A stretch of 64,000 bases of DNA from Pseudomonas gozinkensis (GTDB taxonomy: Bacteria > Pseudomonadota > Gammaproteobacteria > Pseudomonadales > Pseudomonadaceae), in contig NZ_CP062253.1 of NCBI RefSeq assembly GCF_014863585.1, positions 4,428,501-4,492,500 of the forward strand, in the 5' to 3' direction. This document shows, one piece after another, positions 46,946 to 56,406 of this stretch (positions are counted from its first letter, which is position 1; each line of letters starts with the position of its first letter). The notes under the pieces are model-generated. The model worked only from the letters and a program-made list of their open reading frames with translations, searched no databases and had not been told where the DNA came from. Both the position numbers and the translations under genes were made by a program.

Positions 46946-47048
46946 ATCTCTACTCCCGAATCTTGATGAGCCCATTGCGTCACTTTGGAACCAATGCGCT
47001 TGAAACCAGCCATACTTAACAATATTGATCCCTCACGAGGAGCACCTC

Positions 47049-47486
47049 ATGCCCTACCACCATATCCTGGTCGCCGTAGATCTGACCGAAGAGTGCGACC
47101 CTGTGATCCACCGCGCCCGAGAGCTGTCGGTGAGCAATGGCGCCAAGCTGTCGCTGGTGCATATCGTCGAACCGATGGCCATGGCCTTCGGCGGTGACGT
47201 GCCGATGGATCTGTCACAACTGCAACAACAGCAGTTCGATCAGGCCAAGGAACGCCTCGAACGCCTGAAGCACAAGTACAGCGAGCTCGAAGGCGCCAAC
47301 TGCCACCTGACCTACGGCCAGCCGCGTCAGGAAATTCACCATTTCGCCAAGGAACAGAAATGCGACCTGATCGTGGTCGGCAGCCATGGCCGGCATGGTC
47401 TGGCACTGCTATTGGGCTCGACCGCCAACGACGTGCTGCACGGCGCACCTTGCGATGTGCTCGCGGTGCACCTGGTCAAACGCTGA
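47049..47486 (+). CDS. Universal stress protein (UspA family)
   Basis: 145 residues from an ATG with GAGGAG upstream. It is a single Usp domain: YHHILVAVDLTEECDPVIHRARELS at the N-terminus and the nucleotide-binding C-terminus VVGSHGRHGLALLLGSTANDVLHGAPCDVLAVHL. The glycine motif GSHG...GS suggests ATP binding. Usp proteins accumulate under starvation, oxygen limitation or other stress. It is monocistronic, with a strong terminator shared with uup. Confidence 0.93.
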   Translation: MPYHHILVAVDLTEECDPVIHRARELSVSNGAKLSLVHIVEPMAMAFGGDVPMDLSQLQQQQFDQAKERLERLKHKYSELEGANCHLTYGQPRQEIHHFAKEQKCDLIVVGSHGRHGLALLLGSTANDVLHGAPCDVLAVHLVKR

Positions 47487-47504
47487 TCCCAGTCACTCAT
47501 GAAA

Positions 47505-47546
47505 GCTGAAAAGCCCGGCGCCCATCACTGGACGCCGGGCTTTTTC
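47505..47546. terminator. Bidirectional terminator (usp / uup)
   Basis: AAAAGCCCGGCG and CGCCGGGCTTTTT form a stem around a 12-nt loop at about 47509-47546, between convergent genes. Confidence 0.9.
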
Positions 47547-47560
47547 ATACCTGGAAACAA

Positions 47561-49483
47561 TCAGGCGTCCAGCTCGGCCCAACGCTCCACCAGCGCATCC
47601 AACTCAACCTGCAACTGCTCCAGCGAAGCAATCACCTTGGCCGTCTCGGCCGGCGGACGCTGATAGAAGCCGGCCTCAGCCATTTCAGCCTCGACCGCAG
47701 CGATCTGCTGCTCCTTGGCGTCGATGTCGCCCGGCAGCGCTTCCAGCTCGCGCTGAAGCTTGTAGCTCAGTTTCTTCTTCGCAGCCGGGGCCGCAACAAC
47801 CGGCGCGGCAACCGGAGCCGGCTCGGCAGTGACCACCGCCGAGTTCAGGTCAGCCTTGCCGGATTTGCTTTCGGTCACGCCCAGCAGACGCGGCGAACCG
47901 CCCTGACGGATCCAGTCCTGATAGCCGCCGACGTATTCGCGAACCTTGCCTTCACCTTCGAAGACCAGAGTGCTGGTAACCACGTTGTCGAGGAATGCCC
48001 GGTCGTGGCTGACCATCAGCACGGTGCCGTTGAAGGTCAACAGCACTTCTTCGAGCAGCTCGAGGGTTTCCACGTCGAGATCATTGGTCGGCTCGTCGAG
48101 TACCAGCAGGTTCGCCGGCTTGCTGAACAACTTGGCCAGCAGCAGACGCGCGCGCTCACCACCGGACAACGCCTTCACCGGCGTGCGGGCACGCTGCGGG
48201 CTGAACAGGAAGTCGCCGAGGTAGCTCAACACGTGGCGGCTCTGGCCGTCGATATCGATGAAGTCGCGACCTTCGGCGACGTTGTCGATCACGGTCTTTT
48301 CCAGATCCAGCTGATGGCGCAACTGGTCGAAGTAGGCCACGTCGATCTTGGTGCCCTCTTCCACTTTGCCGCTGGTCGGTTGCAGACCGCTGAGCATCAG
48401 TTTCAACAGGGTGGTCTTGCCGGTACCGTTGGCGCCGAGCAGGCCGATCCGGTCGCCGCGCTGCAGCACCATGGAGAAATCGCGGATCAGGAACGGACCG
48501 CCCGGATGCGCGAAGCTCACGTTATCCAGCACCATCACCTGTTTGCCGGACTTCTCTGCCGTTTCCAGCTGGATGTTGGCCTTGCCGGTTCGCTCGCGAC
48601 GCTCGCTGCGCTCCACGCGCAATGCTTTCAGGGCACGTACGCGGCCTTCGTTACGGGTGCGACGGGCCTTGATGCCCTGGCGAATCCACACTTCTTCCTG
48701 GGCCAGACGCTTGTCGAACAGCGCGTTGGCGGTTTCTTCGGCGGCCAGTGCGGCTTCTTTATGGACGAGGAAACTGGCGTAGTCACCGTTCCAGTCGATC
48801 AGGCCGCCGCGATCCAGTTCGAGGATGCGGGTAGCGAGGTTTTGCAGGAAAGAACGGTCATGCGTGATGAACAGCACGGCGCCCTGAAAATCCTTCAGCG
48901 CTTCTTCAAGCCAGGCAATCGCACCGATATCCAGGTGGTTGGTTGGCTCGTCGAGCAGCAGCAGATCCGGCTCGGACACCAGCGCCTGCGCCAGCAACAC
49001 GCGACGACGCCAGCCGCCGGACAATTCGGCGAGGGTCTTGTCGGCCGGCAGTTGCAGGCGGCTCAGGGTGCTGTCGACAAGAGTCTGCAAGCGCCAGCCA
49101 TCGCGGGCTTCGAGGTCGTGCTGAACGTGCATCAGCTTGTCCAGATCGGCGTCGGTGACGATGTTCTGGCTCAGGTGATGGTATTCGGCGAGCAAGGCGC
49201 CAACACCGTCGAGGCCTTCGGCGACCACGTCGAACACGGTCCGCTCGTCGGCTACCGGCAATTCCTGCGGCAATTCACCGATTTTCAGACCGGGGGCACG
49301 CCACACCGAGCCGTCATCAGGCTTCTGGTCGCCCTTGACCAGTTTCATCATGCTGGACTTGCCAGTGCCGTTGCGGCCGATGATGCACACCCGCTCACCA
49401 CGGGCGATCTGCCAGGACACCTTGTCCAACAACGGCATCGCGCCGAATGCAAGGGACACATCGCTGAATTTGAGCAGGGTCAT
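47561..49483 (-). CDS. uup: ABC-F family ATPase Uup
   Basis: 640 residues from the ATG at 49483, which has GGAGAAG upstream. It has two ABC domains in one chain and no membrane segments: GRNGTGKSSMMKL with LSGGWRRRVLLAQ and LLLLDEPTNHLD, then GANGTGKTTLLKL with LSGGERARLLLAK and LLVLDEPTNDLD. A charged linker lies between (KRLAQEEVWIRQGIKARRTRNEGRVRAL), and a C-terminal coiled coil (about 565-640) is the Uup DNA-binding type. Uup is linked to precise transposon excision and ribosome function. The gene is divergent from slt. Confidence 0.94.
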   Translation of the reverse strand: MTLLKFSDVSLAFGAMPLLDKVSWQIARGERVCIIGRNGTGKSSMMKLVKGDQKPDDGSVWRAPGLKIGELPQELPVADERTVFDVVAEGLDGVGALLAEYHHLSQNIVTDADLDKLMHVQHDLEARDGWRLQTLVDSTLSRLQLPADKTLAELSGGWRRRVLLAQALVSEPDLLLLDEPTNHLDIGAIAWLEEALKDFQGAVLFITHDRSFLQNLATRILELDRGGLIDWNGDYASFLVHKEAALAAEETANALFDKRLAQEEVWIRQGIKARRTRNEGRVRALKALRVERSERRERTGKANIQLETAEKSGKQVMVLDNVSFAHPGGPFLIRDFSMVLQRGDRIGLLGANGTGKTTLLKLMLSGLQPTSGKVEEGTKIDVAYFDQLRHQLDLEKTVIDNVAEGRDFIDIDGQSRHVLSYLGDFLFSPQRARTPVKALSGGERARLLLAKLFSKPANLLVLDEPTNDLDVETLELLEEVLLTFNGTVLMVSHDRAFLDNVVTSTLVFEGEGKVREYVGGYQDWIRQGGSPRLLGVTESKSGKADLNSAVVTAEPAPVAAPVVAAPAAKKKLSYKLQRELEALPGDIDAKEQQIAAVEAEMAEAGFYQRPPAETAKVIASLEQLQVELDALVERWAELDA

Positions 49484-49698
49484 GAGCTTCTCCAAAAACC
49501 GGGCGCGCATTCTACCTGAATCGGGACCCGAGCAGGCCGGCAATTTCGCCGCTGACGCACTCTGCACAACAATTGTTGCGAACTTGTGCTGCAAGGCCCG
49601 CAAAGCTTTCGCCCGCTGCTGGCAAAAGGCTAAGCTACAGACAATTCAGTGCGGGTTTTGGGCCGGCACTTGTCATGATTTCTCTGCCCGGATGTCTC

Positions 49699-51627
49699 AT
49701 GCGCAGTCGCCTCTTCAGTGTTTTGTCATGTTTGCTGCTTTCCGCCGCTGCCGTTCAATCCGCCCAGGCGGTGGACCTGTCCACCCAACGCCAGTATTAC
49801 GATGAAGCCAAGCGCGCCCTGGCCAAGGGCGACACCGGCCCGTATTTCCGTTACAGCCAGGCCCTGGCCGACTATCCGCTGGAACCATACCTGGCCTACG
49901 ATGAGCTGACCGCCCGGCTGAAGTCCGCCAGCAACGCGGAGATCGAAAAATTCCTCGCCGAACACGGAGACCTTCCTCAAGCCAACTGGATGAAATTGCG
50001 CTGGCTGCGCTGGCTGGCCGATCGCGGCGACTGGGCGACGTTCGTCAAGTATTACGACCCCAAACTGAATTTCACCGAGCTGGACTGCCTGAACGCGCAG
50101 TACCAGATCAGCCATAACAAGAAGGCCGAGGGCTACGCCAACGCCGAAAAACTGTGGCTGACCGGCAAGTCCCAGCCCGCCGCCTGTGACGCGTTGTTCG
50201 GCATGTGGGCCGCCGAAGGTCAGTTGACCGAACAGAAACGCTGGGAACGCGCCAAACTCGCCGCCCAGCACCGCAACTATCCGCTGGCCAACAGCCTGGT
50301 CAACGGCCTGACCACCCTCGCCCCGCGCGGCCGCCTGCTGGTGGACGTGGCGCAGAAACCGGAATTGCTCAACCAGCCGTCGCGCTTCACGCCGGCCGAT
50401 GAACCGATGTCCGACGTGGTCAGCCTGGGCCTGCGCCGCCTCGCGCGTCAGGATCCGGACAAGGCCATGGCCCTGCTCGACGGTTATGCCAGCAGCATGC
50501 ATTTCTCCCGGGATGAAAAAGTCGCGATCGCCCGGGAAATCGGCCTGACTCTGGCCCGCCGCTTCGACAGCCGCGCGCTGGACGTGATGACCAAATACGA
50601 CCCGGAACTGCGCGACAACACCGTGTCCGAATGGCGCCTGCGTCTGCTGTTGCGTCTGGCGCGCTGGGACGATGCCTACCAGTTGACCCGCCGTCTGCCG
50701 CAGGATCTGGCCACTACCAACCGCTGGCGTTACTGGCAGGCCCGCAGTCTGGAACTGGCGCAACCGCAGAACCCGGAAGCGCAGACGCTGTACAAGAACC
50801 TGTCGCGGGAACGTGACTTCTACGGTTTCCTCGCCGCCGACCGCTCGCAATCGCCGTACTCGCTGAACAACAAACCACTGGTGCTCAGTCAGGCGTTGAT
50901 CAACAAAGTGCGCAACACCCCAGGCGTGCGCCGTGCCCTGGAGTTCCACGCCCGTGGGCAGATCGTCGATGGCCGTCGCGAGTGGTATCACGTCAGCCGG
51001 CACTTCAGCCGCGACGAGATGGTCGCCCAGGCCAAACTGGCCTACGACCTGAAATGGTACTTCCCGGCCATCCGCACCATCAGCCAGGCGCAGTACTGGG
51101 ATGATCTGGACATCCGCTTCCCGATGGCCCACCGCGACACCCTGGTGCGCGAAGCCAAGGTCCGCGGCCTGCACTCGAGCTGGGTGTTTGCCATTACCCG
51201 TCAGGAAAGTGCGTTCATGGACGACGCCCGCTCCAGCGTCGGCGCCAGCGGCCTGATGCAACTGATGCCCGGCACCGCCAAGGAAACCGCGCGCAAGTTC
51301 AGCATCCCGCTGGCCTCGCCACAGCAGGTGCTCGATCCGGATAAAAACATCCAGCTCGGCGCCGCTTACCTGAGCCAGGTGCACAGCCAGTTCAACGGTA
51401 ACCGTGTGCTCGCTTCCGCCGCCTACAACGCCGGCCCCGGCCGCGTGCGCCAGTGGCTGCGCGGCGCCGACCACCTGAGCTTCGACGTCTGGGTGGAAAG
51501 CATACCGTTCGACGAAACCCGCCAGTATGTGCAGAACGTGCTGTCCTACTCGGTGATCTACGGCCAGAAACTCAACTCGCCGCAACCGCTGGTGGATTGG
51601 CATGAGCGGTATTTCGACGATCAGTGA
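49699..51627 (+). CDS. slt: Soluble lytic murein transglycosylase (Slt70 type)
   Basis: 642 residues from the ATG at 49699, which gives a clean signal peptide (MRSRLFSVLSCLLLSAAAVQSAQA). A large helical U-domain (about 30-450) is followed by a linker (VRNTPGVRRALEFHARGQIVDGRREW). The C-terminal catalytic domain has the acid glutamate in AITRQESAFMDDARSSVGASGLMQLMPGTAKETA, and NIQLGAAYLSQ and ASAAYNAGPGRVRQWL. It cleaves glycan strands in the periplasm to 1,6-anhydro products, feeding recycling that includes NagZ. The ribosome site is weak. Confidence 0.94.
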   Translation: MRSRLFSVLSCLLLSAAAVQSAQAVDLSTQRQYYDEAKRALAKGDTGPYFRYSQALADYPLEPYLAYDELTARLKSASNAEIEKFLAEHGDLPQANWMKLRWLRWLADRGDWATFVKYYDPKLNFTELDCLNAQYQISHNKKAEGYANAEKLWLTGKSQPAACDALFGMWAAEGQLTEQKRWERAKLAAQHRNYPLANSLVNGLTTLAPRGRLLVDVAQKPELLNQPSRFTPADEPMSDVVSLGLRRLARQDPDKAMALLDGYASSMHFSRDEKVAIAREIGLTLARRFDSRALDVMTKYDPELRDNTVSEWRLRLLLRLARWDDAYQLTRRLPQDLATTNRWRYWQARSLELAQPQNPEAQTLYKNLSRERDFYGFLAADRSQSPYSLNNKPLVLSQALINKVRNTPGVRRALEFHARGQIVDGRREWYHVSRHFSRDEMVAQAKLAYDLKWYFPAIRTISQAQYWDDLDIRFPMAHRDTLVREAKVRGLHSSWVFAITRQESAFMDDARSSVGASGLMQLMPGTAKETARKFSIPLASPQQVLDPDKNIQLGAAYLSQVHSQFNGNRVLASAAYNAGPGRVRQWLRGADHLSFDVWVESIPFDETRQYVQNVLSYSVIYGQKLNSPQPLVDWHERYFDDQ

Positions 51628-51661
51628 TCGAGGTGTGCATCACCGATAGATCGACGTATAC

Positions 51662-51698
51662 AAAAATGCCCGCATCGAGAGATGCGGGCATTTTTTTT
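51662..51698. terminator. Bidirectional terminator (slt / fic)
   Basis: AATGCCCGCATC-GAGA-GATGCGGGCATT is a perfect stem with A-run and T-run flanks, between the convergent slt and fic genes. Confidence 0.93.
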
Positions 51699-51712
51699 GA
51701 ATCAACGCTTGG

Positions 51713-52747
51713 CTACATGTGCTGCAACTTCTGCACCTTCAATTTGCCGAGTGACGTCAGCCGATACTTCTGATTCGGACTCCTGGGTGAGTCAGGATCA
51801 GTCATTTCAATCAGCTCACCGGCTAATGCAGGTGTAAGGTAGTTCGCGCGAAAAGTTGCTTTATGGGCCAGCCCCAGCGCACTCATCAACTCATTTACGC
51901 TGAGCGGAACGCTTCCAGCGAGCAAATGAAGCAGCTTCTTTACTTGGTCGGTTACTTGGTCGGTTACTTGGTCGGTGGATGGCTCACTTTCGATCGCCTC
52001 ACGCAACGCCAGATTCAACGCATTCAACATGTACTCCACGAAGGGCGTTGACTCTGCCATTCGGTCAGCGGCCGACAACGCCGCGTAGTAATCATCCTGC
52101 TGCTCGCGAATCACCGCCTCAACGGGCAAGTACGCCAACACCGGCCGCCACTGGCTGAGGATCAACGTTTGCCAGAGCCGTCCCATTCGCCCGTTGCCAT
52201 CGGCAAATGGATGGATGAACTCGAACTCATAGTGGAAGACACAACTGGTGATCAACGGATGCCAGTCCGAAGCATCGAGCCACGCCAGCAAGTCATCCAC
52301 CAACTGGTCAATCCGGCTTGGCGGCGGCGCCATGTGGACCAGTTGCTCACCTCGATAGATACCCACACCTGCCCGCCGAAAACGACCACTCTCGTCAATC
52401 AGCCCCTGCATCAACTGCTTGTGGGCGAGCAGTAAATCGGATCGATTGCCGGGCTTCCAGTCAATCAAGCATTCATAAGCGGCAAAAGCATTGCGCACTT
52501 CCTGAATTTCTCGAGGCAAACCCAGCACCCGTTGCCCGGCCAATACAGCAGTCACCTGCTCGACGCTGAGCGTGTTGTTTTCAATTGCCAGAGATGCCTG
52601 GATCGTTCGAATACGATTCCCACGACGCAACTGGGGTGTCTGTCGCCCACTGTCGGCAGCCGAAAGCTGACCGATCTGCTCACTGATCTCCGCGATCAGT
52701 GCGAGCATTCGAGGCGTCAGGGTCAATGGGGGCTGGTAGCGGCTCAT
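51713..52747 (-). CDS. Fic family protein (class II-like, AMPylator)
   Basis: 344 residues. The Fic core carries an intact HPFADGNGR (His179-Arg187), so it should transfer AMP or another nucleotide to a protein hydroxyl. An N-terminal inhibitory motif matching [S/T]xxxE[G/N] is present as SLAIEN (Ser52-Glu56-Asn57), the class II arrangement in which the protein holds itself inactive. The C-terminus has three TDQV repeats (about 256-267) and a winged helix (LLAGSVPLSVNELMSALGLAHKATFRANYLTPAL). No antitoxin gene is nearby. It sits between core genes slt and the exporter, so it may be an accessory insertion. The target is unknown. Confidence 0.88.
   Translation of the reverse strand: MSRYQPPLTLTPRMLALIAEISEQIGQLSAADSGRQTPQLRRGNRIRTIQASLAIENNTLSVEQVTAVLAGQRVLGLPREIQEVRNAFAAYECLIDWKPGNRSDLLLAHKQLMQGLIDESGRFRRAGVGIYRGEQLVHMAPPPSRIDQLVDDLLAWLDASDWHPLITSCVFHYEFEFIHPFADGNGRMGRLWQTLILSQWRPVLAYLPVEAVIREQQDDYYAALSAADRMAESTPFVEYMLNALNLALREAIESEPSTDQVTDQVTDQVKKLLHLLAGSVPLSVNELMSALGLAHKATFRANYLTPALAGELIEMTDPDSPRSPNQKYRLTSLGKLKVQKLQHM
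51940..51975. repeat. Three perfect 12-bp direct repeats inside fic
   Basis: TTACTTGGTCGG is repeated three times without change at 51940-51975. It encodes the TDQV repeats. Slippage by one unit changes the protein by four residues and keeps the frame. Confidence 0.9.
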
Positions 52748-52812
52748 ATCCTTTCCGGGAGCATTTCAATGGTCGCCATAGTGCCCGATGCCATCGAGCT
52801 TGGCAGCCTTAT

Positions 52813-54588
52813 TCAATGTGTTTTCTGACCATCACTGAACTGCAACGCCGCCAACCGCGCATACAGCGGATTGCTCGCGATCAGCTCCTGATGCGTACCG
52901 ATCGCCACCAGTTTGCCCTGATCCATCACCGCGATCCGGTCGGCGTTTTTCACCGTGGCCAACCGGTGGGCGATGACCAGCGTGGTGCGGTTTTGCATCA
53001 GGCTCGGCAGCGCTTGCTGGATCAGGTGCTCGCTTTGGGCGTCGAGGGCGCTGGTGGCTTCGTCGAGCAGCAGAATCGGTGCGTCGACCAGCAGCGCCCG
53101 GGCGATGGCCAGGCGCTGGCGTTGTCCACCTGACAGGCCGAGACCGCCGTCACCCAGATGGGTCTGGTAACCATTGGGCATCTGTTCGATGAAGTCATGG
53201 GCGTGAGCAATTTTCGCGGCCTCCCGCACCTGCTCCAGCGTAGCGGTCGGGCAGCCATAGCGAATGTTCTCTTCGACACTGCCGAAGAACAGCGCCGGGG
53301 TTTGCGAGACCAGTGCGAAGCAGCGACGCAAGTCCAGCGGATCGAGGCTGGTCAGCGGCACGCCATCGATCAGGATCCGCCCTTCCCGGGGATCGTAGAA
53401 ACGCAGCAACAAGTCATACACCGTGGACTTGCCCGCGCCGGACGGCCCCACGAGTGCAAGGGTTTCGCCGGCATTGATCGTCAGGCTCAAGCCATCGACG
53501 GCAAGGCTTTCGGGACGCGAAGGGTAGGAAAAACGCACATCCTGCAATTCCAAGTGGCCTTTGACCCGCTCCGGCAGCGTCACCAGTCCCGTGGCAGGGG
53601 GCTGAATGATGTTCTCCGAACGCAGCAGTTCGGCGATGCGCTCGGCCGCGCCGGCCGCCCGCTGCAACTCGCCAATCACTTCGCTCAACGTGCCAAACGC
53701 ACTGCCGACGATCAGGCTGTAGAACACGAACGCCGCCAGTTCACCGGCAGAAATCCGCCCGGCAATCACGTCCATGCCGCCGACCCACAACATCACCGCG
53801 ACGGCGCCGAGCACCAGCACAATCACCAGCGTGATCAGCCAGGCACGCTGGAAAATCCGTTTGCGCGCGGTTTCGAACGCCTGCTCGACGGTGCTGGCGA
53901 AACGCTGTTCGTCCTGCACCTGATGGTTGTAGGCCTGCACGGTCTTGATCTGGCCGAGGGTTTCCGAGACATAACTGCCAATGTCGGCGATCCGGTCCTG
54001 ACTCAGCCGGGAGAGATTACGCACCCGGCGGCCGAAAATCAGGATCGGCGCAATCACCAATGGCAGCGCGATCACTACGATGCTGGTGAGTTTGGGGTTG
54101 GTGATGAACAGCAGCACCACACCGCCGATGACCATCAGCAAATTACGCAGGAACAGCGACAGCGACGAGCCGATCACCGATTGCAGCAGCGTGGTGTCAG
54201 CGGTCAGCCGCGACTGGATTTCCGAGCTGCGGTTGTCCTCATAGAACCCGGGATGCAGGTACACCAGATGGTTGAACACCTGTCGACGGATGTCCGCCAC
54301 CACGCGCTCACCGATCCAGGACACCAGATAAAACCGCGCAAAGGTGCCGACCGCCAGGCCGAACACCAGCAGCATGAACAGGCCGATGGATTGGTTGAGC
54401 AAGTGCGGCGACTGGGTCATGAACCCTTGATCGACCAGCAGCTTGATGCCCTGCCCCATCGACAGGGTGATGCCCGCCGTGAGGATCAGCGCAAGCAGTG
54501 CGCCAAAGGCCGGCCAACGATAAGGGGCAAGGAAAGAACTGGTCAGGCGCAAGGCCCGGCGGTGGCGCGAGGAAAGCATCGGGATCAT
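52813..54588 (-). CDS. MsbA-like ABC exporter (fused permease-ATPase)
   Basis: 591 residues. Six TMs (about 20-310) include WPAFGALLALILTAGITLSM and LNQSIGLFMLLVFGLAVGTF. The ATPase is C-terminal, with Walker A LVGPSGAGKSTVYDLLLRFYDP, Q-loop FALVSQTPALF, signature GLSGGQRQRLAIARAL, Walker B ILLLDEATSALD and switch VIAHRLATV. It works as a homodimer or heterodimer exporter of lipid or drug-like substrates. It is shorter and distinct from the essential lipid A flippase in context: there is no lpxK or kdsB nearby. The start could also be the ATG at 54579. Confidence 0.87.
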   Translation of the reverse strand: MIPMLSSRHRRALRLTSSFLAPYRWPAFGALLALILTAGITLSMGQGIKLLVDQGFMTQSPHLLNQSIGLFMLLVFGLAVGTFARFYLVSWIGERVVADIRRQVFNHLVYLHPGFYEDNRSSEIQSRLTADTTLLQSVIGSSLSLFLRNLLMVIGGVVLLFITNPKLTSIVVIALPLVIAPILIFGRRVRNLSRLSQDRIADIGSYVSETLGQIKTVQAYNHQVQDEQRFASTVEQAFETARKRIFQRAWLITLVIVLVLGAVAVMLWVGGMDVIAGRISAGELAAFVFYSLIVGSAFGTLSEVIGELQRAAGAAERIAELLRSENIIQPPATGLVTLPERVKGHLELQDVRFSYPSRPESLAVDGLSLTINAGETLALVGPSGAGKSTVYDLLLRFYDPREGRILIDGVPLTSLDPLDLRRCFALVSQTPALFFGSVEENIRYGCPTATLEQVREAAKIAHAHDFIEQMPNGYQTHLGDGGLGLSGGQRQRLAIARALLVDAPILLLDEATSALDAQSEHLIQQALPSLMQNRTTLVIAHRLATVKNADRIAVMDQGKLVAIGTHQELIASNPLYARLAALQFSDGQKTH

Positions 54589-54847
54589 TCAGGTTCACGT
54601 CGTGTGCTGATGGATAGGGCCAGCCTTACAGACTCAATGGGGTGGAACTCTGTAAATCACAATGAGTCAGGTTAAATATGACCGGCCAGACTACCCCCTA
54701 GACGCTATTGGTCTAAGGTCCGGGTTGAGACAGACGGTCATTTCTGTTTGAGTGGAGATGCCGATCCGGACCGACCGCAGGGAGTTGTCACAGCCTGGTC
54801 ACCTGACGGTTTTAATCTAGGCACACAACCTGATGAGGAGACAGGCC

Positions 54848-55027
54848 ATGTCCTTGCAAAACAGCAGCGAAGACAAGATTGAAGTGATCCGCACCAAGCC
54901 CGGCCAACCTCTGGGTTGCTCGATCATCGACGAAAACGGGCGTGAAATTGAGATCACTGAAGACATGATCCAGGACGCTTGCCGCGAACTGGAACAGCGA
55001 TTGGTCAAGCCTGCCGAACAAAAGTGA
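54848..55027 (+). CDS. Small conserved protein (PA1571-like)
   Basis: 59 residues from an ATG with GGAGACAGG upstream. It is acidic and soluble: IEVIRTKPGQPLGCSIIDENGREIEITEDMIQDACRELEQRL. A two-strand hairpin with one conserved cysteine is followed by a helix. It resembles a short family present throughout Pseudomonas (PA1571 family, name from memory), without known function. It has its own good terminator 20 bp after the stop, so it is an independent gene. Confidence 0.72.
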   Translation: MSLQNSSEDKIEVIRTKPGQPLGCSIIDENGREIEITEDMIQDACRELEQRLVKPAEQK

Positions 55028-55046
55028 TATCGCCACCGTCTTCCTG

Positions 55047-55073
55047 ACCCGGCCTCTGCAGGCCGGGTTTTTT
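55047..55073 (+). terminator. Rho-independent terminator of the small PA1571-like gene
   Basis: ACCCGGCCT-CTGC-AGGCCGGGTTTTTT. It lies 20 bp after the small gene and 12 bp before the convergent pdxB stop. Confidence 0.92.
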
Positions 55074-55084
55074 CTGCCCGTTGT

Positions 55085-56227
55085 TTATACGGCGACAGCG
55101 CCCAGCGCCGTCACGATCTGGCGCAGGGCCGGTGAATCGCCCTCGACTCGCACCTTCAAGCCTTCGATCTCGCGTCGCGACGGATACTGTTTGCGCAGTA
55201 GATCAAACGCGGCACGTTGCTCACCGACGCTGCCCAGCAGGGTGCGACGGAAATCCGCGTCATCCCGACGCGGGTCGTACACGCCGCGGCACAACATCGC
55301 CAGCGCCCAGGCCGGTTCGCTGTCGGCATGCAGCGAAACTTCCGACAGCCACGGTGCCGGCAGCAGATCACCGAGCTGAATGCTGGCCGGCTCACCGATA
55401 AATTCGCAGTAAGCCTGATAGATCTGCGCCGTGCCGCGTTGTTTGCCATCGAGGCTGTAACCGGCGATGTGCGGCGTTGCCAGCACGCAGAGTTCGGCCA
55501 GCGCCACATCGACCTGCGGCTCAGCTTCCCAGACATCCAGCACCGCTTGCAGGTCTTCACGCTCCAGCAGCACTTCGCGCAACGCGGTGTTATCCACCAC
55601 CGGACCGCGAGCCGCGTTGATCAACCAGGCGCCGGGCTTGAGCTGCTGCAAACGCTGCTCGTCGAATAGATGCCAGGTCGCGCCGTCGCCGCTGCGGGTC
55701 AACGGGGTGTGCAGGCTGATCACATCGCACTGCGCGATGATCTGCTCCAGGCTGACATAGTCACCGCCCTCGGCCGCCTGACGTGGCGGGTCACAGACTT
55801 TCACGTTCCAGCCCAGGCCTTTGAGCACCTTGATCAGGCGACCGCCGACTTCACCGGCACCGATCACGCCGTAAGTGCGTTCACTCAAATCGACGCCTTC
55901 GATTTCGGCCAGGGTCATCAGGCTGCCGAGCACGTAATCGACCACGCCCCGGGCATTGCAGCCGGGCGCGCTGGACCAGGTGATGCCGGCCTCGTTGAAG
56001 TAATCGAGATCCAGGTGATCGGTGCCGATGGTGCAGGTGCCGACAAAGCGCACCTTGCTGCCTTCCAGCAATGCGCGGTTGACGTTGGTCACCGAACGCA
56101 CCAGCAGCACGTCGGCCTGTTCGACCGTGGCCCCGTCGATGGAACGGCCTGGCACTCGGCGGATCTCGCCGAAACCGGCAAAAAAGGCATCGAGCAGCGG
56201 GATATTTTCGTCGGCAACAATCAGCAT
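55085..56227 (-). CDS. pdxB: Erythronate-4-phosphate dehydrogenase PdxB
   Basis: 380 residues from the ATG at 56227, which has AAGGAG upstream. It is a D-2-hydroxyacid dehydrogenase with N-terminal [31 protein letters not shown] motif [22 protein letters not shown], the arginine segment [11 protein letters not shown] and catalytic histidine [11 protein letters not shown]. It has the PdxB-specific C-terminal domain (about 300-380). It oxidises 4-phosphoerythronate in pyridoxal phosphate synthesis. It is divergent from the MATE gene. Confidence 0.96.
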   Translation of the reverse strand: MLIVADENIPLLDAFFAGFGEIRRVPGRSIDGATVEQADVLLVRSVTNVNRALLEGSKVRFVGTCTIGTDHLDLDYFNEAGITWSSAPGCNARGVVDYVLGSLMTLAEIEGVDLSERTYGVIGAGEVGGRLIKVLKGLGWNVKVCDPPRQAAEGGDYVSLEQIIAQCDVISLHTPLTRSGDGATWHLFDEQRLQQLKPGAWLINAARGPVVDNTALREVLLEREDLQAVLDVWEAEPQVDVALAELCVLATPHIAGYSLDGKQRGTAQIYQAYCEFIGEPASIQLGDLLPAPWLSEVSLHADSEPAWALAMLCRGVYDPRRDDADFRRTLLGSVGEQRAAFDLLRKQYPSRREIEGLKVRVEGDSPALRQIVTALGAVAV

Positions 56228-56406
56228 GGCGGGGCTCCTTGGGCGGATCGGCAGTGTAGGCGCTGGCACTGCGATGAGCCAGCAGGCTTTAATTTCTTGA
56301 TGAGGCGCCGCGATTACAAATCCGCAACAGAGGATTTTTCCTGACCATAACGTCAGCGGCGTAGAATGCCCGGCCTTGCGCATCAACCCCTGTGGACGCT
56401 TTGCCT

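Noticed and set aside
51940..51975. Possible CRISPR or phage-type repeat
   Set aside because: Only three contiguous 12-bp units without spacers, and they lie within the coding frame of fic.
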